Positions 9,611 to 18,036 of a DNA stretch of 64,000 bases are shown piece after piece. The notes beneath the pieces were generated by a model. It was not told where the DNA came from, made no database searches, and saw nothing but the letters and a program-made list of their open reading frames with translations. Position 1 is the first letter of the stretch. Every line of letters begins with the position of its first letter. The stretch is from Mycolicibacterium chitae (GTDB taxonomy: Bacteria; Actinomycetota; Actinomycetes; Mycobacteriales; Mycobacteriaceae): NCBI RefSeq assembly GCF_900637205.1, contig NZ_LR134355.1, positions 558,001 through 622,000 on the forward strand, in the 5' to 3' direction. A program made the translations under genes and the position numbers.

Positions 9611-10441
9611 GTGCAGCTGTCGTTCGAGGACCGGACCTACCTGGTCACCGGTGGTGGTAGCGGGATCGGCAAGGGCGTGGCCGCGGCGTTGGTCGCCGCG
9701 GGCGCCAACGTGATGATCCTCGGCCGCAACGCGGATCGGCTCGCCGCCGCCACCGACGAGATCAAGGGCGCCGCCGGTCCGGGCGACATCGCCTACGAGC
9801 CCGCCGACGTCACCAACGAGGACGAGGTTGCCCGCGCGGTCGCGGCGGCCACCGCGTGGCACGGCCGGCTGCACGGGGTCGTGCACAGCGCCGGTGGCAG
9901 CCACACCATCGGCCCCATCACCCAGATCGACTCCGAGCTGTGGCGCAGCACCGTCGACCTCAACGTCAACGGCACCATGTACGTGCTCAAGCACGCGGCG
10001 CGCGAGATGGTCCGCGCCGGCGGCGGATCGTTCGTCGGTATCTCCTCGATCGCGGCGAGCAACACCCACCGTTGGTTCGGCGCGTACGGCCCCGCGAAGT
10101 CTGCGCTGGACGCCCTGCTGAAGCTGGCCGCCGACGAGCTGGGACCGTCCTGGGTGCGGGTCAACGGAATTCGCCCGGGCCTGACCCGCACCGACATGGT
10201 GGGGCCCATCATGGAGTTGCCCGCCACGCTGGAGGACTACCGCCAGTGCACCCCGCTGCCGCGGGTCGGCGAGGTCGACGACATCGCGAACGTCGCGATG
10301 TTCCTGCTGTCGGACGCCGCCGAGTACGTCACCGGGCAGGTGATCAACGTCGACGGCGGGCATGGCCTGCGCCGCGGCCCGGACATCTCGGGCCTGCTGG
10401 AGCCGGCGTTCGGCGCCGACGGGCTGCGCGGCGTCGTCTAA
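9611..10441 (+). CDS. Short-chain dehydrogenase/reductase (SDR)
   Basis: Classical SDR of 276 aa. It has the cofactor motif TGGGSGIG near the N-terminus, an NVNG segment, and the Ser-Tyr-Lys catalytic set (GISSIAAS; YGPAK). The C-terminal INVDGGH is usual for the FabG-like group. The start is a GTG at 9611 after a GAAGGGG ribosome-binding site; longer in-frame extensions overlap the crotonase gene and lack a good site. It is six bases from the following MFS gene and probably cotranscribed with it. The KstR-like operator just upstream suggests induction with sterol catabolism. Confidence 0.9.
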   Translation: MQLSFEDRTYLVTGGGSGIGKGVAAALVAAGANVMILGRNADRLAAATDEIKGAAGPGDIAYEPADVTNEDEVARAVAAATAWHGRLHGVVHSAGGSHTIGPITQIDSELWRSTVDLNVNGTMYVLKHAAREMVRAGGGSFVGISSIAASNTHRWFGAYGPAKSALDALLKLAADELGPSWVRVNGIRPGLTRTDMVGPIMELPATLEDYRQCTPLPRVGEVDDIANVAMFLLSDAAEYVTGQVINVDGGHGLRRGPDISGLLEPAFGADGLRGVV

Positions 10442-10447
10442 CCGCCG

Positions 10448-11746
10448 ATGACGCCTCCGGCACCGGCCGGCGCCCACCCGCCGCGGCGCGCCTGGGCCGC
10501 CGTCGTCCTGCTGGCCGTGGTCGGGACGCTGAACTACGCCGATCGCTTCCTGCCGGCCGTGCTGGCCGAGCCCATCAAGGCCGATCTGGACCTGTCGGAC
10601 ACCGAGATCGGCATCATCAACGGCTTCGGGTTCCTGGTGGTCTACGCGGTGCTGGGCATCTTCATCGCCCGGATCGCCGACCGCGGCGCCTTCGGCTTGG
10701 TGGTTTCCGCGTGCCTGACGTTGTGGGGCGCCATGACGGTGCTGGGCGGCTGGGTGCAGTCCGGCTTCCAACTGGTCCTCACCCGGGTCGGCGTCGCGGT
10801 CGGCGAGGCCGGCAGCACCCCGGCCGCCCACGCCTACGTCGCCCGCAACTTCGCCCCGCACCGACGCGCGGCGCCGCTGGCCGTCATCACCCTGTCGATC
10901 CCATTGGCCAGCGCCGCCAGCCTGATCGGCGGCGGACTGCTGGCCGAATCGCTGGGCTGGCGAAGCGCTTTCATCGTGATGGGCGCGATCAGCATCCTGG
11001 TGGCCCCGCTGGTGCTGGTGCTCCTGGGGCCGCGGCAGTCGCTGCCCGCCGACCCGGTGCCCGTCGCCGACGGCGACGGCGACGCGACACGGTGGTGGGA
11101 TCTGCTGGCCAAGCCGAGCTACCGCGCGATTGTGGCTGGGGCCGCGTGCATCTCGTTCGCCGGCTACTCCCTGACGACGTTCGCGCCGGCGTTCCTGATG
11201 CGCAGCCGCGGCATGTCACTGGGCGAGGTGGCCTGGCAGTACGGGGTGGCCAGCGGGCTGACCGGGATCCTGGGCCTGCTGTTCGTGGGCCGGTTGGCCG
11301 ACCGGCTCTCCGGACGCGACCCGCGCTGGCTGCTGTGGCTGGTGGCCGCCATGACCGCCGCCATGGTGCCGTTCTCGGTGGCCGCGTTGCTGGTCGACGG
11401 CGCCGCGACCACGGTGTGGTTCATCGCGCTGGCCTACGTGATCGGCACCGCCTACATGGCGCCCTCGATCGCGGCGATCCAACGCCTGGTGCGCCCCGAG
11501 CAACGGGCCACCGCCTCGGCGATCTTCCTGTTCTTCAGCGCCATCGTCGGCTCGGCCGGGCCGTTCCTGACCGGGATCATCAGCGATGCGCTGCTGGACA
11601 GCCTCGGCAACCTGGCCCTCGAGCGCGCGCTGTTCGTGGTTCCGGCCGTCCAGGGGTTGGCCATCGTCTGCTACCTGTGGGCCAGTCGGCGCTTCGCGCA
11701 GGAAATCATCGACGTACCCGAGGAAACGGTGCCCGCGCAGCGGTAG
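10448..11746 (+). CDS. MFS transporter
   Basis: Major-facilitator protein of 432 aa with about 12 hydrophobic segments in two halves joined by a hydrophilic loop (about residues 195-220). The first half contains NYADR after helix 1 and the ARIADRGAF loop after helix 2. These are features of the spinster-like/hexuronate-type MFS group, which carries organic anions or lipids. It follows the SDR gene by six bases, so a role in moving a substrate or product of that enzyme is likely. Substrate and direction are unknown. Confidence 0.85.
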   Translation: MTPPAPAGAHPPRRAWAAVVLLAVVGTLNYADRFLPAVLAEPIKADLDLSDTEIGIINGFGFLVVYAVLGIFIARIADRGAFGLVVSACLTLWGAMTVLGGWVQSGFQLVLTRVGVAVGEAGSTPAAHAYVARNFAPHRRAAPLAVITLSIPLASAASLIGGGLLAESLGWRSAFIVMGAISILVAPLVLVLLGPRQSLPADPVPVADGDGDATRWWDLLAKPSYRAIVAGAACISFAGYSLTTFAPAFLMRSRGMSLGEVAWQYGVASGLTGILGLLFVGRLADRLSGRDPRWLLWLVAAMTAAMVPFSVAALLVDGAATTVWFIALAYVIGTAYMAPSIAAIQRLVRPEQRATASAIFLFFSAIVGSAGPFLTGIISDALLDSLGNLALERALFVVPAVQGLAIVCYLWASRRFAQEIIDVPEETVPAQR

Positions 11747-11779
11747 GCTGACGACTCCGCAACACACACAGGGGTCGTG

Positions 11780-12283
11780 ATGTCACAGCGTGCGCGCCGG
11801 TTGTTCGCGGGAGCCGCCGCGGTGGTCGCCGCGCTGGCCTGCGCCCCGGCCGCCTTGGCCCAACCGGATCCCGAACCCTGGCCGACGATCCGGTTCTTCG
11901 ATCCGGCCGACGTCGCGCCGTTGACGTTCCCGGGCGTCGACGGGGTGTGGTTCCTGGCGCCGACCGGGCAGAACTGCGGCATCTGGGGCCGCGGCAGCTT
12001 CGCCTGCAGCGGCCACATCCCCGGGGCCCCGCCCGGCACGCAGGCGGTTGGCTGGGTCACCGGCGACCGGGCGATGCACTACGACTGGACGGTGCCGTTC
12101 CGGATGCCCCCGACCCGGGCGCACGCCCCGCTGCCGCCGCGGACCCTCGTCGAACATCAGGGCACCACCTGCGCGGTGACCGACGACGCGCAGACCTATT
12201 GCGAGCGTGGGCCGTTGAAGTTCCTCATCGGCGCCGCCGGAACGTGGCTCACCCCGCCGTGGATGGACCTGAGCCGGCGCTGA
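11780..12283 (+). CDS. Secreted hypothetical protein
   Basis: A 167-aa protein with a clear signal peptide (basic start, Ala-rich core, cleavage expected after APAALA, about residue 27). The mature part has several Cys residues (NCGIWG, FACSG, TCAV, YCER) that could form two disulfides. No known domain is recognised; similar small exported proteins are common in mycobacteria. A GTG three bases earlier is an equally possible start. It ends tail to tail with the next gene, with stop codons abutting (TGATCA). Confidence 0.75.
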   Translation: MSQRARRLFAGAAAVVAALACAPAALAQPDPEPWPTIRFFDPADVAPLTFPGVDGVWFLAPTGQNCGIWGRGSFACSGHIPGAPPGTQAVGWVTGDRAMHYDWTVPFRMPPTRAHAPLPPRTLVEHQGTTCAVTDDAQTYCERGPLKFLIGAAGTWLTPPWMDLSRR

Positions 12284-12751
12284 TCAGCCGGTCAGCACGG
12301 CCACGACGAGCGTGTGGCCGCTGGCGGCGTGCTCGATGACGCTGGTGCCGAACCCGGTGTACGCGCAGTCCGGGATGGTCGAATTGCCCTGCAGCAACGC
12401 TCCTTTGAGGGCCTCGGCGAGGGTGGGCCCCTGGCCCTGCAGCTGAACCGCGCGCTGCGCGTCGCTGCCGAGGTCGTGCAGCACGAACAGCGGGTCGGCG
12501 ACCGGGACGTGCTCGGCGGTGTGGTTCAGGTAGTCCTCGGTGGAGCGGTTGGACAGCTCGGCGGCGCGCTGCGCCAGCGGGTCGTGGGCCAACGCGGGGC
12601 AGGTGCTCGCGGCGCGCACCGCGGCAATGCCGGCGTCGAACTGGGCCCGCGCCTCGGCGGCCGCCGGTGTGGCCCAAAATGATCCGGCGCCGAGCAAGCC
12701 GGCCAGCACGACGCCCACACGCCTGGGTGTCCCCGCTTCATTGACAGACAT
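12284..12751 (-). CDS. Secreted protein, probably CAP/SCP-like
   Basis: A 155-aa exported protein with an N-terminal signal segment (Ala-rich, cleavage around ATPAAAEA). The mature part has spaced features resembling the CAP superfamily: an early ARAA helix region with a Cys, a central H-V-P segment, and a late Cys followed by GFGTSVIEHAASGHTLVVAVLTG. The classical CAP histidines are not all obvious, so the family call is tentative. It overlaps the upstream gene by 14 nt and closes the second mce transcription unit. Confidence 0.65.
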   Translation of the reverse strand: MSVNEAGTPRRVGVVLAGLLGAGSFWATPAAAEARAQFDAGIAAVRAASTCPALAHDPLAQRAAELSNRSTEDYLNHTAEHVPVADPLFVLHDLGSDAQRAVQLQGQGPTLAEALKGALLQGNSTIPDCAYTGFGTSVIEHAASGHTLVVAVLTG

Positions 12752-13367
12752 GGGACCTGTTGATCCTGCTGCCCCAGTACTTGAACCGCTGCACCGAGGG
12801 ACCGGTGAACCAGGCCGGCTGGTGCGCCCTGATCCCGCCGCTCACGTCCGACAGGTGCTGCCACATCAGGTAGAAGCTCTCGCCCTGATACAGCGGGAAG
12901 TAGTTGTCACCGGCGAACGTTCGGGTCTGCGTCAGCGCCCGGGCGCGCGGCGTCAGGAACGCCACCGACTGGTCGATGTTGGCGGTGACGGCCTCGGCGT
13001 GCGCCACGACGTCGTCGGCGGCCCAGTTCCCGTGCCGGCTGATCAGTTTGATGTTGAACCGGTCGATCTGCTGCAGCAACTCGTCGTACTGGGCGGTGAA
13101 CCACTGGCACATCTCGCGCTGCGCGGTGATGTCGGCCTCGGTGACGTGCCGGCGCGATTCGTCGTACGGGAACGGGAACTTGGGCTGCCAGTCCGAGGCG
13201 GTCGGCACGATCACCGGCAGTCGCGGCGGCGGTGGCTCGTGACCGACGGGGTCGGGGGCGGGATCGCCGAGGGCGGGCACCGCGGTGCCCAGCGCGGCGC
13301 CCACCGCGATCCCGACGCCCGCCAGCAGCGCCGCGACGGGGTGCCGCCACCTCGGATCTGTTGACAC
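12738..13367 (-). CDS. Exported hypothetical protein of the mce locus
   Basis: A 209-aa protein with a signal peptide or membrane anchor (hydrophobic stretch at about residues 10-34, ending AVPALGDPAP), a proline-rich linker and a helical domain rich in aromatic residues (FPLYQGESFYLMWQHL). GTG start at 13367 after an AGGAG ribosome-binding site. No family recognised. It sits nine bases after the Mas gene of the mce operon and overlaps the following gene, so it is likely cotranscribed and may assist the importer outside the membrane. Confidence 0.7.
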   Translation of the reverse strand: MSTDPRWRHPVAALLAGVGIAVGAALGTAVPALGDPAPDPVGHEPPPPRLPVIVPTASDWQPKFPFPYDESRRHVTEADITAQREMCQWFTAQYDELLQQIDRFNIKLISRHGNWAADDVVAHAEAVTANIDQSVAFLTPRARALTQTRTFAGDNYFPLYQGESFYLMWQHLSDVSGGIRAHQPAWFTGPSVQRFKYWGSRINRSHVCQ

Positions 13368-13376
13368 GGTCGACTC

Positions 13377-13991
13377 CTACCGTCGGCCCAGGACGGCGTC
13401 GATGCCGCCGACATCGGTGATCTGCCAGTCGTTGTTGCCGTCGATGGTGATGCTGTAGGTCGCGGTGGACTGCAGACCCTGCGGGGCCTGGGTGGTCTTG
13501 GTCAGCACGCTGACGAACGAATCCACCACGTACACGTCACCGGCGTTGGACCGGACGATGGCGGCGACCGGTTTGGCCGTCGACTGCCACTGCAGCGGGG
13601 CGAGGATCTGCTCCATCGAGTCGGCCGCGTCGCCGAGCTTGGCGCTCAACTCCGGTGACGTGCCGGCCACCAGCCGGCCCTTCCAGGCGGGCAGGTCGCG
13701 GTAGTCCATCTCGGCCGCGGCGACGGCGTAGTCCAGCGCGACCTGTTGGGCGCGCTCATTGTTGGCGGCCTGGCGGGCCTGGGCGTCGAGTTCGCCGCGC
13801 GCGTCGATGTACAGCCAGGCCAGCACGCCCACGGCGACCGCGAGCACGGCCACCAGCGCGCCGACCAGCAGGGTGCGCACCGACAGCGAGACCTGCCGGG
13901 GCCCCGCGGGATCCTTGGGGGTGTCCCCGGCGGTCTCTGTCTCGGTCGCGTCCTCGGTCGCGTCGGCGTCGTCAGTGTTCTCGTCGGCCAT
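13377..13991 (-). CDS. Mce-associated membrane protein (Mas type)
   Basis: A 204-aa protein with an acidic Asp/Glu/Thr-rich cytoplasmic N-terminus (about residues 1-35), one membrane helix (about 42-64) and an extracytoplasmic domain of about 135 residues ending in a basic strand, the layout of Mas proteins. It lies 40 nt after mceF of the same strand. The second operon has one such protein here, where mce4 has two. Confidence 0.85.
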   Translation of the reverse strand: MADENTDDADATEDATETETAGDTPKDPAGPRQVSLSVRTLLVGALVAVLAVAVGVLAWLYIDARGELDAQARQAANNERAQQVALDYAVAAAEMDYRDLPAWKGRLVAGTSPELSAKLGDAADSMEQILAPLQWQSTAKPVAAIVRSNAGDVYVVDSFVSVLTKTTQAPQGLQSTATYSITIDGNNDWQITDVGGIDAVLGRR

Positions 13992-14031
13992 CTGGGTGCC
14001 TTTCTCGTCGAACGTTTCTCATCATGCTGGG

Positions 14032-14988
14032 CTACTCGGGCGGGAGCAGCGTGACGTGCAGGTCTATCGCGCCGTCCTCGGGGACCCCGCGCAGCATGTT
14101 GTCGAGTAGCCGCCCGGTGTCGAAGTTGGTCAGCGCCGAACCGATGGACCGGACGTTGGGCAGCAGCGTCTCGGCCAGCACCTTGATGTCCGGGGAACGG
14201 GTGTCCAGGAAGGACTGGATCCGGGTCAGATACGCCTGGAATCTTTCCAGGGCCTCCGGGGAGCCGGCCAGCACGAGGTTCATCGCGCCGGCGAAGATGC
14301 CCTGCACGTTCGGTCCCAGTTGGTCGAGGCTGGGGGCCAGATTGGCCAGGGCGGGGCCGACGAAGCCGGCGTTGCGCAGCAGCGTCTGCGCGTTGATCAG
14401 CAGTTCCTGGCCGCGGCCGTCCATGCTGCGTGCCTCGTTGCGCAGCAGGGTGGCGGCGCGGGCCAGGTTGGGCAGCACGGTCTCCGGATCACCCAGGGCG
14501 GTATCGGCCTCGGCGACGATGCGTTGGAGTTGCTCCGGATCGGACTGCTGCAGCAGGTGCCCCATGCTCACGGCCAGATCGGAGATCGTCGGCGGCGTGC
14601 TGATGGCCTCGGCGGCGATCCGGTCCCCGTCGGCGAGCATGGGGCCGGCGCCGCTGCGCGGGAACAGGCCGATGTAGGTCTCGCCGAGGGCGGACAGGTT
14701 GTCGACGCGCACCCCGCTGTCCACCGGCACCTGATGCGCGCCGTCGATGTAGAAGCGGATCGTGGCGGCCTCGACCGTCGGTTCGATCGCGGTCACCTTG
14801 CCCACCGGGATGCCGCGCAGCAGCACGTTGGAACCGACCACCAGGCCGTTGATGTTGTCGATGTCCATCGCCAGCGTGGTGCGCTGCTCGGGTGGAGACA
14901 GGCGCACGCCCAACGCGCCGAGATAGCCCAGCGCGAACACCACGATGGCGGCCAACGCGGTCAGGGTCAGCAGGTTGCGCAGTTTCAT
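14032..14988 (-). CDS. MceF-position MCE subunit, second mce operon
   Basis: MCE-family protein of 318 aa: short basic N-terminus, one membrane helix (about residues 7-27), MCE domain (about 38-115, with GSNVLLRGIPVGKV) and a helical region. The ATG at 14988 overlaps the mceE stop by ATGA. It is much shorter than the 562-aa Mce4F and lacks a proline-rich tail. It is the last of six MCE genes in this operon, whose number (mce2, 3, 5, 7 or other) cannot be decided from sequence alone. Confidence 0.9.
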   Translation of the reverse strand: MKLRNLLTLTALAAIVVFALGYLGALGVRLSPPEQRTTLAMDIDNINGLVVGSNVLLRGIPVGKVTAIEPTVEAATIRFYIDGAHQVPVDSGVRVDNLSALGETYIGLFPRSGAGPMLADGDRIAAEAISTPPTISDLAVSMGHLLQQSDPEQLQRIVAEADTALGDPETVLPNLARAATLLRNEARSMDGRGQELLINAQTLLRNAGFVGPALANLAPSLDQLGPNVQGIFAGAMNLVLAGSPEALERFQAYLTRIQSFLDTRSPDIKVLAETLLPNVRSIGSALTNFDTGRLLDNMLRGVPEDGAIDLHVTLLPPE

Positions 14989-15992
14989 GGGGTGGCCCCC
15001 AGGATCCTGAGCACGTCGTGCACATCGCCGGACAACTCCCGGCCGTCCGGGCCGCGGATCGAGGTGATGTTGATCGCCGGGTACTTGTCCTGCGGCAGGA
15101 AGTATCCGGTGAACAGCTTGCGCCACCGCGGGATCTCTTCTTCCACCGCCCATTTGGTGCCCTGCACCGCGCCCATCGCGTCGCCGACGGTGGTGAGCAT
15201 CGGGACCAGCCAGAAGCCGCCGCTGTAGACGCTGCCGATCGACGGGATCATCACGCTGAGCCGGGAGGTCACCTGGGTGGCCCGGTCGAAGCCGAGCATG
15301 CCCGCCGGGGAGAACCAGTGCTCGAACGCGCCGCGCTTGCTGCTCAATATCGCCGCGGTGTCGGACAATCCGGCCAACACCAGCTCGGCGGAGTCGAGGT
15401 TGGCGGCCAACTCACCCAGGTTGGTGCTGACCTGCGCGGCGATCCGGCTCAGTTCGACGTCGCTGGTGTCGGCGACCCGGTTCAGCCCGATCATGGTGTT
15501 CTGGGCGCGCTGGATCGAACCGCTGGCCACGAAGTTGGCCAGGCTGGCGATGGTGTCCTCGATCTGCGGGGGCGAGGTGGTGCGCGCAAGCGGAACGGTG
15601 TCGCCGGGCCGTAGCGGGGGTGCGGCCGGATCGGCCTCGGGGTCGCGTTGCAGGGCGACGAAGATGTCGCCGAGCACGGTCGGTTGCTGCAGGATCCCGT
15701 GGATGTCCGACGGGATGACCACCCCGGAATCGATCCGCGAGGTCACGTCGACCCGGCCGTCGACCAGGTCGACGTCGGTGACCACGCCGACGCTGACGCC
15801 GTCCATCACCACGCGGGCGCGGTCGGGCAGGTTGAGCACGCTGTCGAACTCCAGCACCACGTCGTAGCCGTGGCGGTCGCCGTTGTCTTGGGGCAGCGAG
15901 TCCGGGGACAGCGACGCGCACGACGACAGGATCGCCGCCGTGGTTACCACGCCAGCGAGGACGCCGCGGCGCCGCAGTATCTTCCGCATCAT
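14985..15992 (-). CDS. MceE lipoprotein, second mce operon
   Basis: MCE-family lipoprotein of 335 aa. After MMRKILRRRG there is a hydrophobic stretch ending in the lipobox L-S-S-C (about residue 26). The MCE domain is at about residues 43-120, followed by helices. Two consecutive ATGs are possible; the first (15992) gives an ATGA overlap with the preceding stop and is preferred. Longer in-frame extensions run through mceD and are not believed. Confidence 0.9.
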   Translation of the reverse strand: MMRKILRRRGVLAGVVTTAAILSSCASLSPDSLPQDNGDRHGYDVVLEFDSVLNLPDRARVVMDGVSVGVVTDVDLVDGRVDVTSRIDSGVVIPSDIHGILQQPTVLGDIFVALQRDPEADPAAPPLRPGDTVPLARTTSPPQIEDTIASLANFVASGSIQRAQNTMIGLNRVADTSDVELSRIAAQVSTNLGELAANLDSAELVLAGLSDTAAILSSKRGAFEHWFSPAGMLGFDRATQVTSRLSVMIPSIGSVYSGGFWLVPMLTTVGDAMGAVQGTKWAVEEEIPRWRKLFTGYFLPQDKYPAINITSIRGPDGRELSGDVHDVLRILGATP

Positions 15993-17062
15993 CGGCTCGC
16001 CTCCGTCAGGGCGTACTGCAGCAGCGCCACGTCCACCGCGTACGGGGTCCCCGCGATGTCGGCGCAACTGCCCGGCACCCGCGAGTTCATGATGCCGCAC
16101 AGCAGTAGCCCGTCCTGGGTTCGGATCCGGAACATCGGCGGGCGCCACTTGAGTTGCAGGCCTTGGTCGTTGAAGCGATCCGAGACCGTGGTGATCCAGC
16201 CCGGGACGGGGTTGAGGAGATCTGACAGCGCCGTGGCGTGCGGACTGGCCTTGCGCAGCGGCACCGAGACGGTGTCGAGCACCCGCTGGGTCTGCTCGCC
16301 GAGTTCGCGTTCCAACTCGGCGAGCATGGTGACCATCAGCGGCAGGGTCTGCGTCATCCGCATCACCCCGTCGGTGGCGACCACCAGGTCGCCGGTGGTC
16401 GCCTCGGCGTCCAGCAGCACCTGCTTCAGCGTGCCGCGCACCGAGCTCAGTTCGCCGGTCAGGTGGGCCAGGTTCGTGACGATGGAGCCGGTGTCGCTGA
16501 TCGCCCGGTCGGGGCTGTCGAGCAGGCTCGAGAGCCGCGCCAGGAACTCGCCGGTGCGCGTGCCCTGCTGGTGCAGCGCCTGCTCGAGGCCGCGCACGGT
16601 GTCGGCGACGTTGGTGGACCCGTCGGGGCTGATCGCCTCGGCGAAGGTGGCGATCGAGCCGACGAGTTCGGACAGGCTCTTCGGGGTGGCGGTGCGGTCG
16701 GGCGGGATGCATTGCCCGGCCACCAGTTCGGGTCCGTCGCGGTAGTTGCCCACCAACTCCAGGGACCGGTCGGCCAGGATCGACATCGACCGGATGACGG
16801 CCTTGACGTCGGCGGGGATCGGCCGCGGCGCGCTGAGGGTGAAGCTGACCCGGACGTCCTCGAAGTCGGGCTCCACGGCGGTCACGGTACCGATCCGGTA
16901 ACCCATCTGGGTGACCGGATTACCGGCGTAGAGGCCGATCCCGTCGGCCATGATCGCGCAGTAGCTCTCGGCGGTCGCCGTGCGCGAACCGCAGGAGGTC
17001 AGCGCGGCGACCGCGATCAGCGCCACGGCGCCGGCCAGGACACGTTGCACCGCGGCGCCCAT
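15989..17062 (-). CDS. MceD-position MCE subunit with its own lipobox, second mce operon
   Basis: MCE-family protein of 357 aa. The chosen ATG at 17062 makes a TGATG junction with mceC and gives MGAAVQRVL, then a hydrophobic segment ending in L-T-S-C at residues 21-24, a good lipobox. Most MceD proteins, including that of mce4 in this window, have a plain membrane helix instead. The MCE domain (about residues 40-110) and helical region are normal. An upstream in-frame ATG at 17092 would add ten residues and bury the signal less well. Confidence 0.85.
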   Translation of the reverse strand: MGAAVQRVLAGAVALIAVAALTSCGSRTATAESYCAIMADGIGLYAGNPVTQMGYRIGTVTAVEPDFEDVRVSFTLSAPRPIPADVKAVIRSMSILADRSLELVGNYRDGPELVAGQCIPPDRTATPKSLSELVGSIATFAEAISPDGSTNVADTVRGLEQALHQQGTRTGEFLARLSSLLDSPDRAISDTGSIVTNLAHLTGELSSVRGTLKQVLLDAEATTGDLVVATDGVMRMTQTLPLMVTMLAELERELGEQTQRVLDTVSVPLRKASPHATALSDLLNPVPGWITTVSDRFNDQGLQLKWRPPMFRIRTQDGLLLCGIMNSRVPGSCADIAGTPYAVDVALLQYALTEASR

Positions 17063-18036
17063 CAGCAGGCCTTCCCCGGGATCGGGATGCACAGATCGGT
17101 GGCCAGCAGGTCCGGTCGGGCGTTCTGCGCGTCCAGCACCCGGTCCAGCTTGTCGCGGACCCGGCGCAGCCCGCGCACCACCAGTCCGCTGCGGTCGGCC
17201 CAGGTCTGCACGATCTCCTGCCAGTTGCGGACCTTCTCGATGAACTTGTCGCGGTGCTCGGCGAAGAACTGCCCGATCGGGTTGAGGGCGTCGAGCACGT
17301 CGCCCATGCCCGCGAGCGCCTGACCGAAGCCGTCGGAGTACAGCACCAGCGTCTGCTCGATGATCGAGACCTTGCGGATCAGTTCCTTCAGTTCGTCGGT
17401 GTAGTTGCTCAACGAGTGGATGTATTCGTCGGACAGGTTCAGGATCGACGAGATCTGGCCGCGCTGCTGGTCGATGGCGGCGGTCAGGCTGTTGCCGGCA
17501 TCCATGATGGCCGCCAGCGTCTCCACGTTGCCCTCGCCGGACAGGCCGCGCTGCACGTTGTCCAGCGCATCGCGCACGGTGCCGGCCGCGACGTCGTCGG
17601 CGACCCGGGTGGCGTCGGTGACGGTGCGGACCAGGTTGTAGGGCATGGAGACGCGTTCCAGCGGAATCACGTTGTCGCCCAGCGGTTCATCGCCGAGGGA
17701 GACGATCGCGGTGTAGTAGCCGCCGACCACGGTGCGCATCCGGACCTGGATCTGGGACTGGTCGCCGACGAAGGCGTCCTTGTCGACGGTGGCGCGCACT
17801 CGGACCCGTTCGGGCTCGATCGTCAGGTCCTTGATCTTGCCGACGTTGACCCCGGCGATCCGGACGGCGTCCCCGGGGCGCACGGCCGCGGCGTCGTCGG
17901 TGTGGAACACCACCGTCTGCCGGCCGGGCGGGTTGACGTACATGACGACGGCGCCCACCGCCACCACGGCCACCATGATCAGCGCGACGATCCCCAGCAG
18001 CAGCGGGCTGCCCAGTCTTCTCCTCAGGGGTTGCAC
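17062..18036 (-). CDS. MceC-position MCE subunit, second mce operon
   Basis: MCE-family protein of 324 aa with a basic start (VQPLRRRLG), one membrane helix (about residues 11-35), an MCE domain (about 40-115, with GDAVRIAGVNVGKI) and helices. A GTG at 18036 is chosen, overlapping the mceB stop by 13 nt. This mirrors the 14-nt overlap of mceB and mceC in mce4. Longer in-frame extensions lie inside mceB. Confidence 0.85.
   Translation of the reverse strand: MQPLRRRLGSPLLLGIVALIMVAVVAVGAVVMYVNPPGRQTVVFHTDDAAAVRPGDAVRIAGVNVGKIKDLTIEPERVRVRATVDKDAFVGDQSQIQVRMRTVVGGYYTAIVSLGDEPLGDNVIPLERVSMPYNLVRTVTDATRVADDVAAGTVRDALDNVQRGLSGEGNVETLAAIMDAGNSLTAAIDQQRGQISSILNLSDEYIHSLSNYTDELKELIRKVSIIEQTLVLYSDGFGQALAGMGDVLDALNPIGQFFAEHRDKFIEKVRNWQEIVQTWADRSGLVVRGLRRVRDKLDRVLDAQNARPDLLATDLCIPIPGKAC

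Noticed and set aside
15648..16745. 365-codon plus-strand frame across mceD/mceE of the second operon
   Set aside because: Antisense to genuine MCE genes, with atypical composition and no ribosome-binding site.
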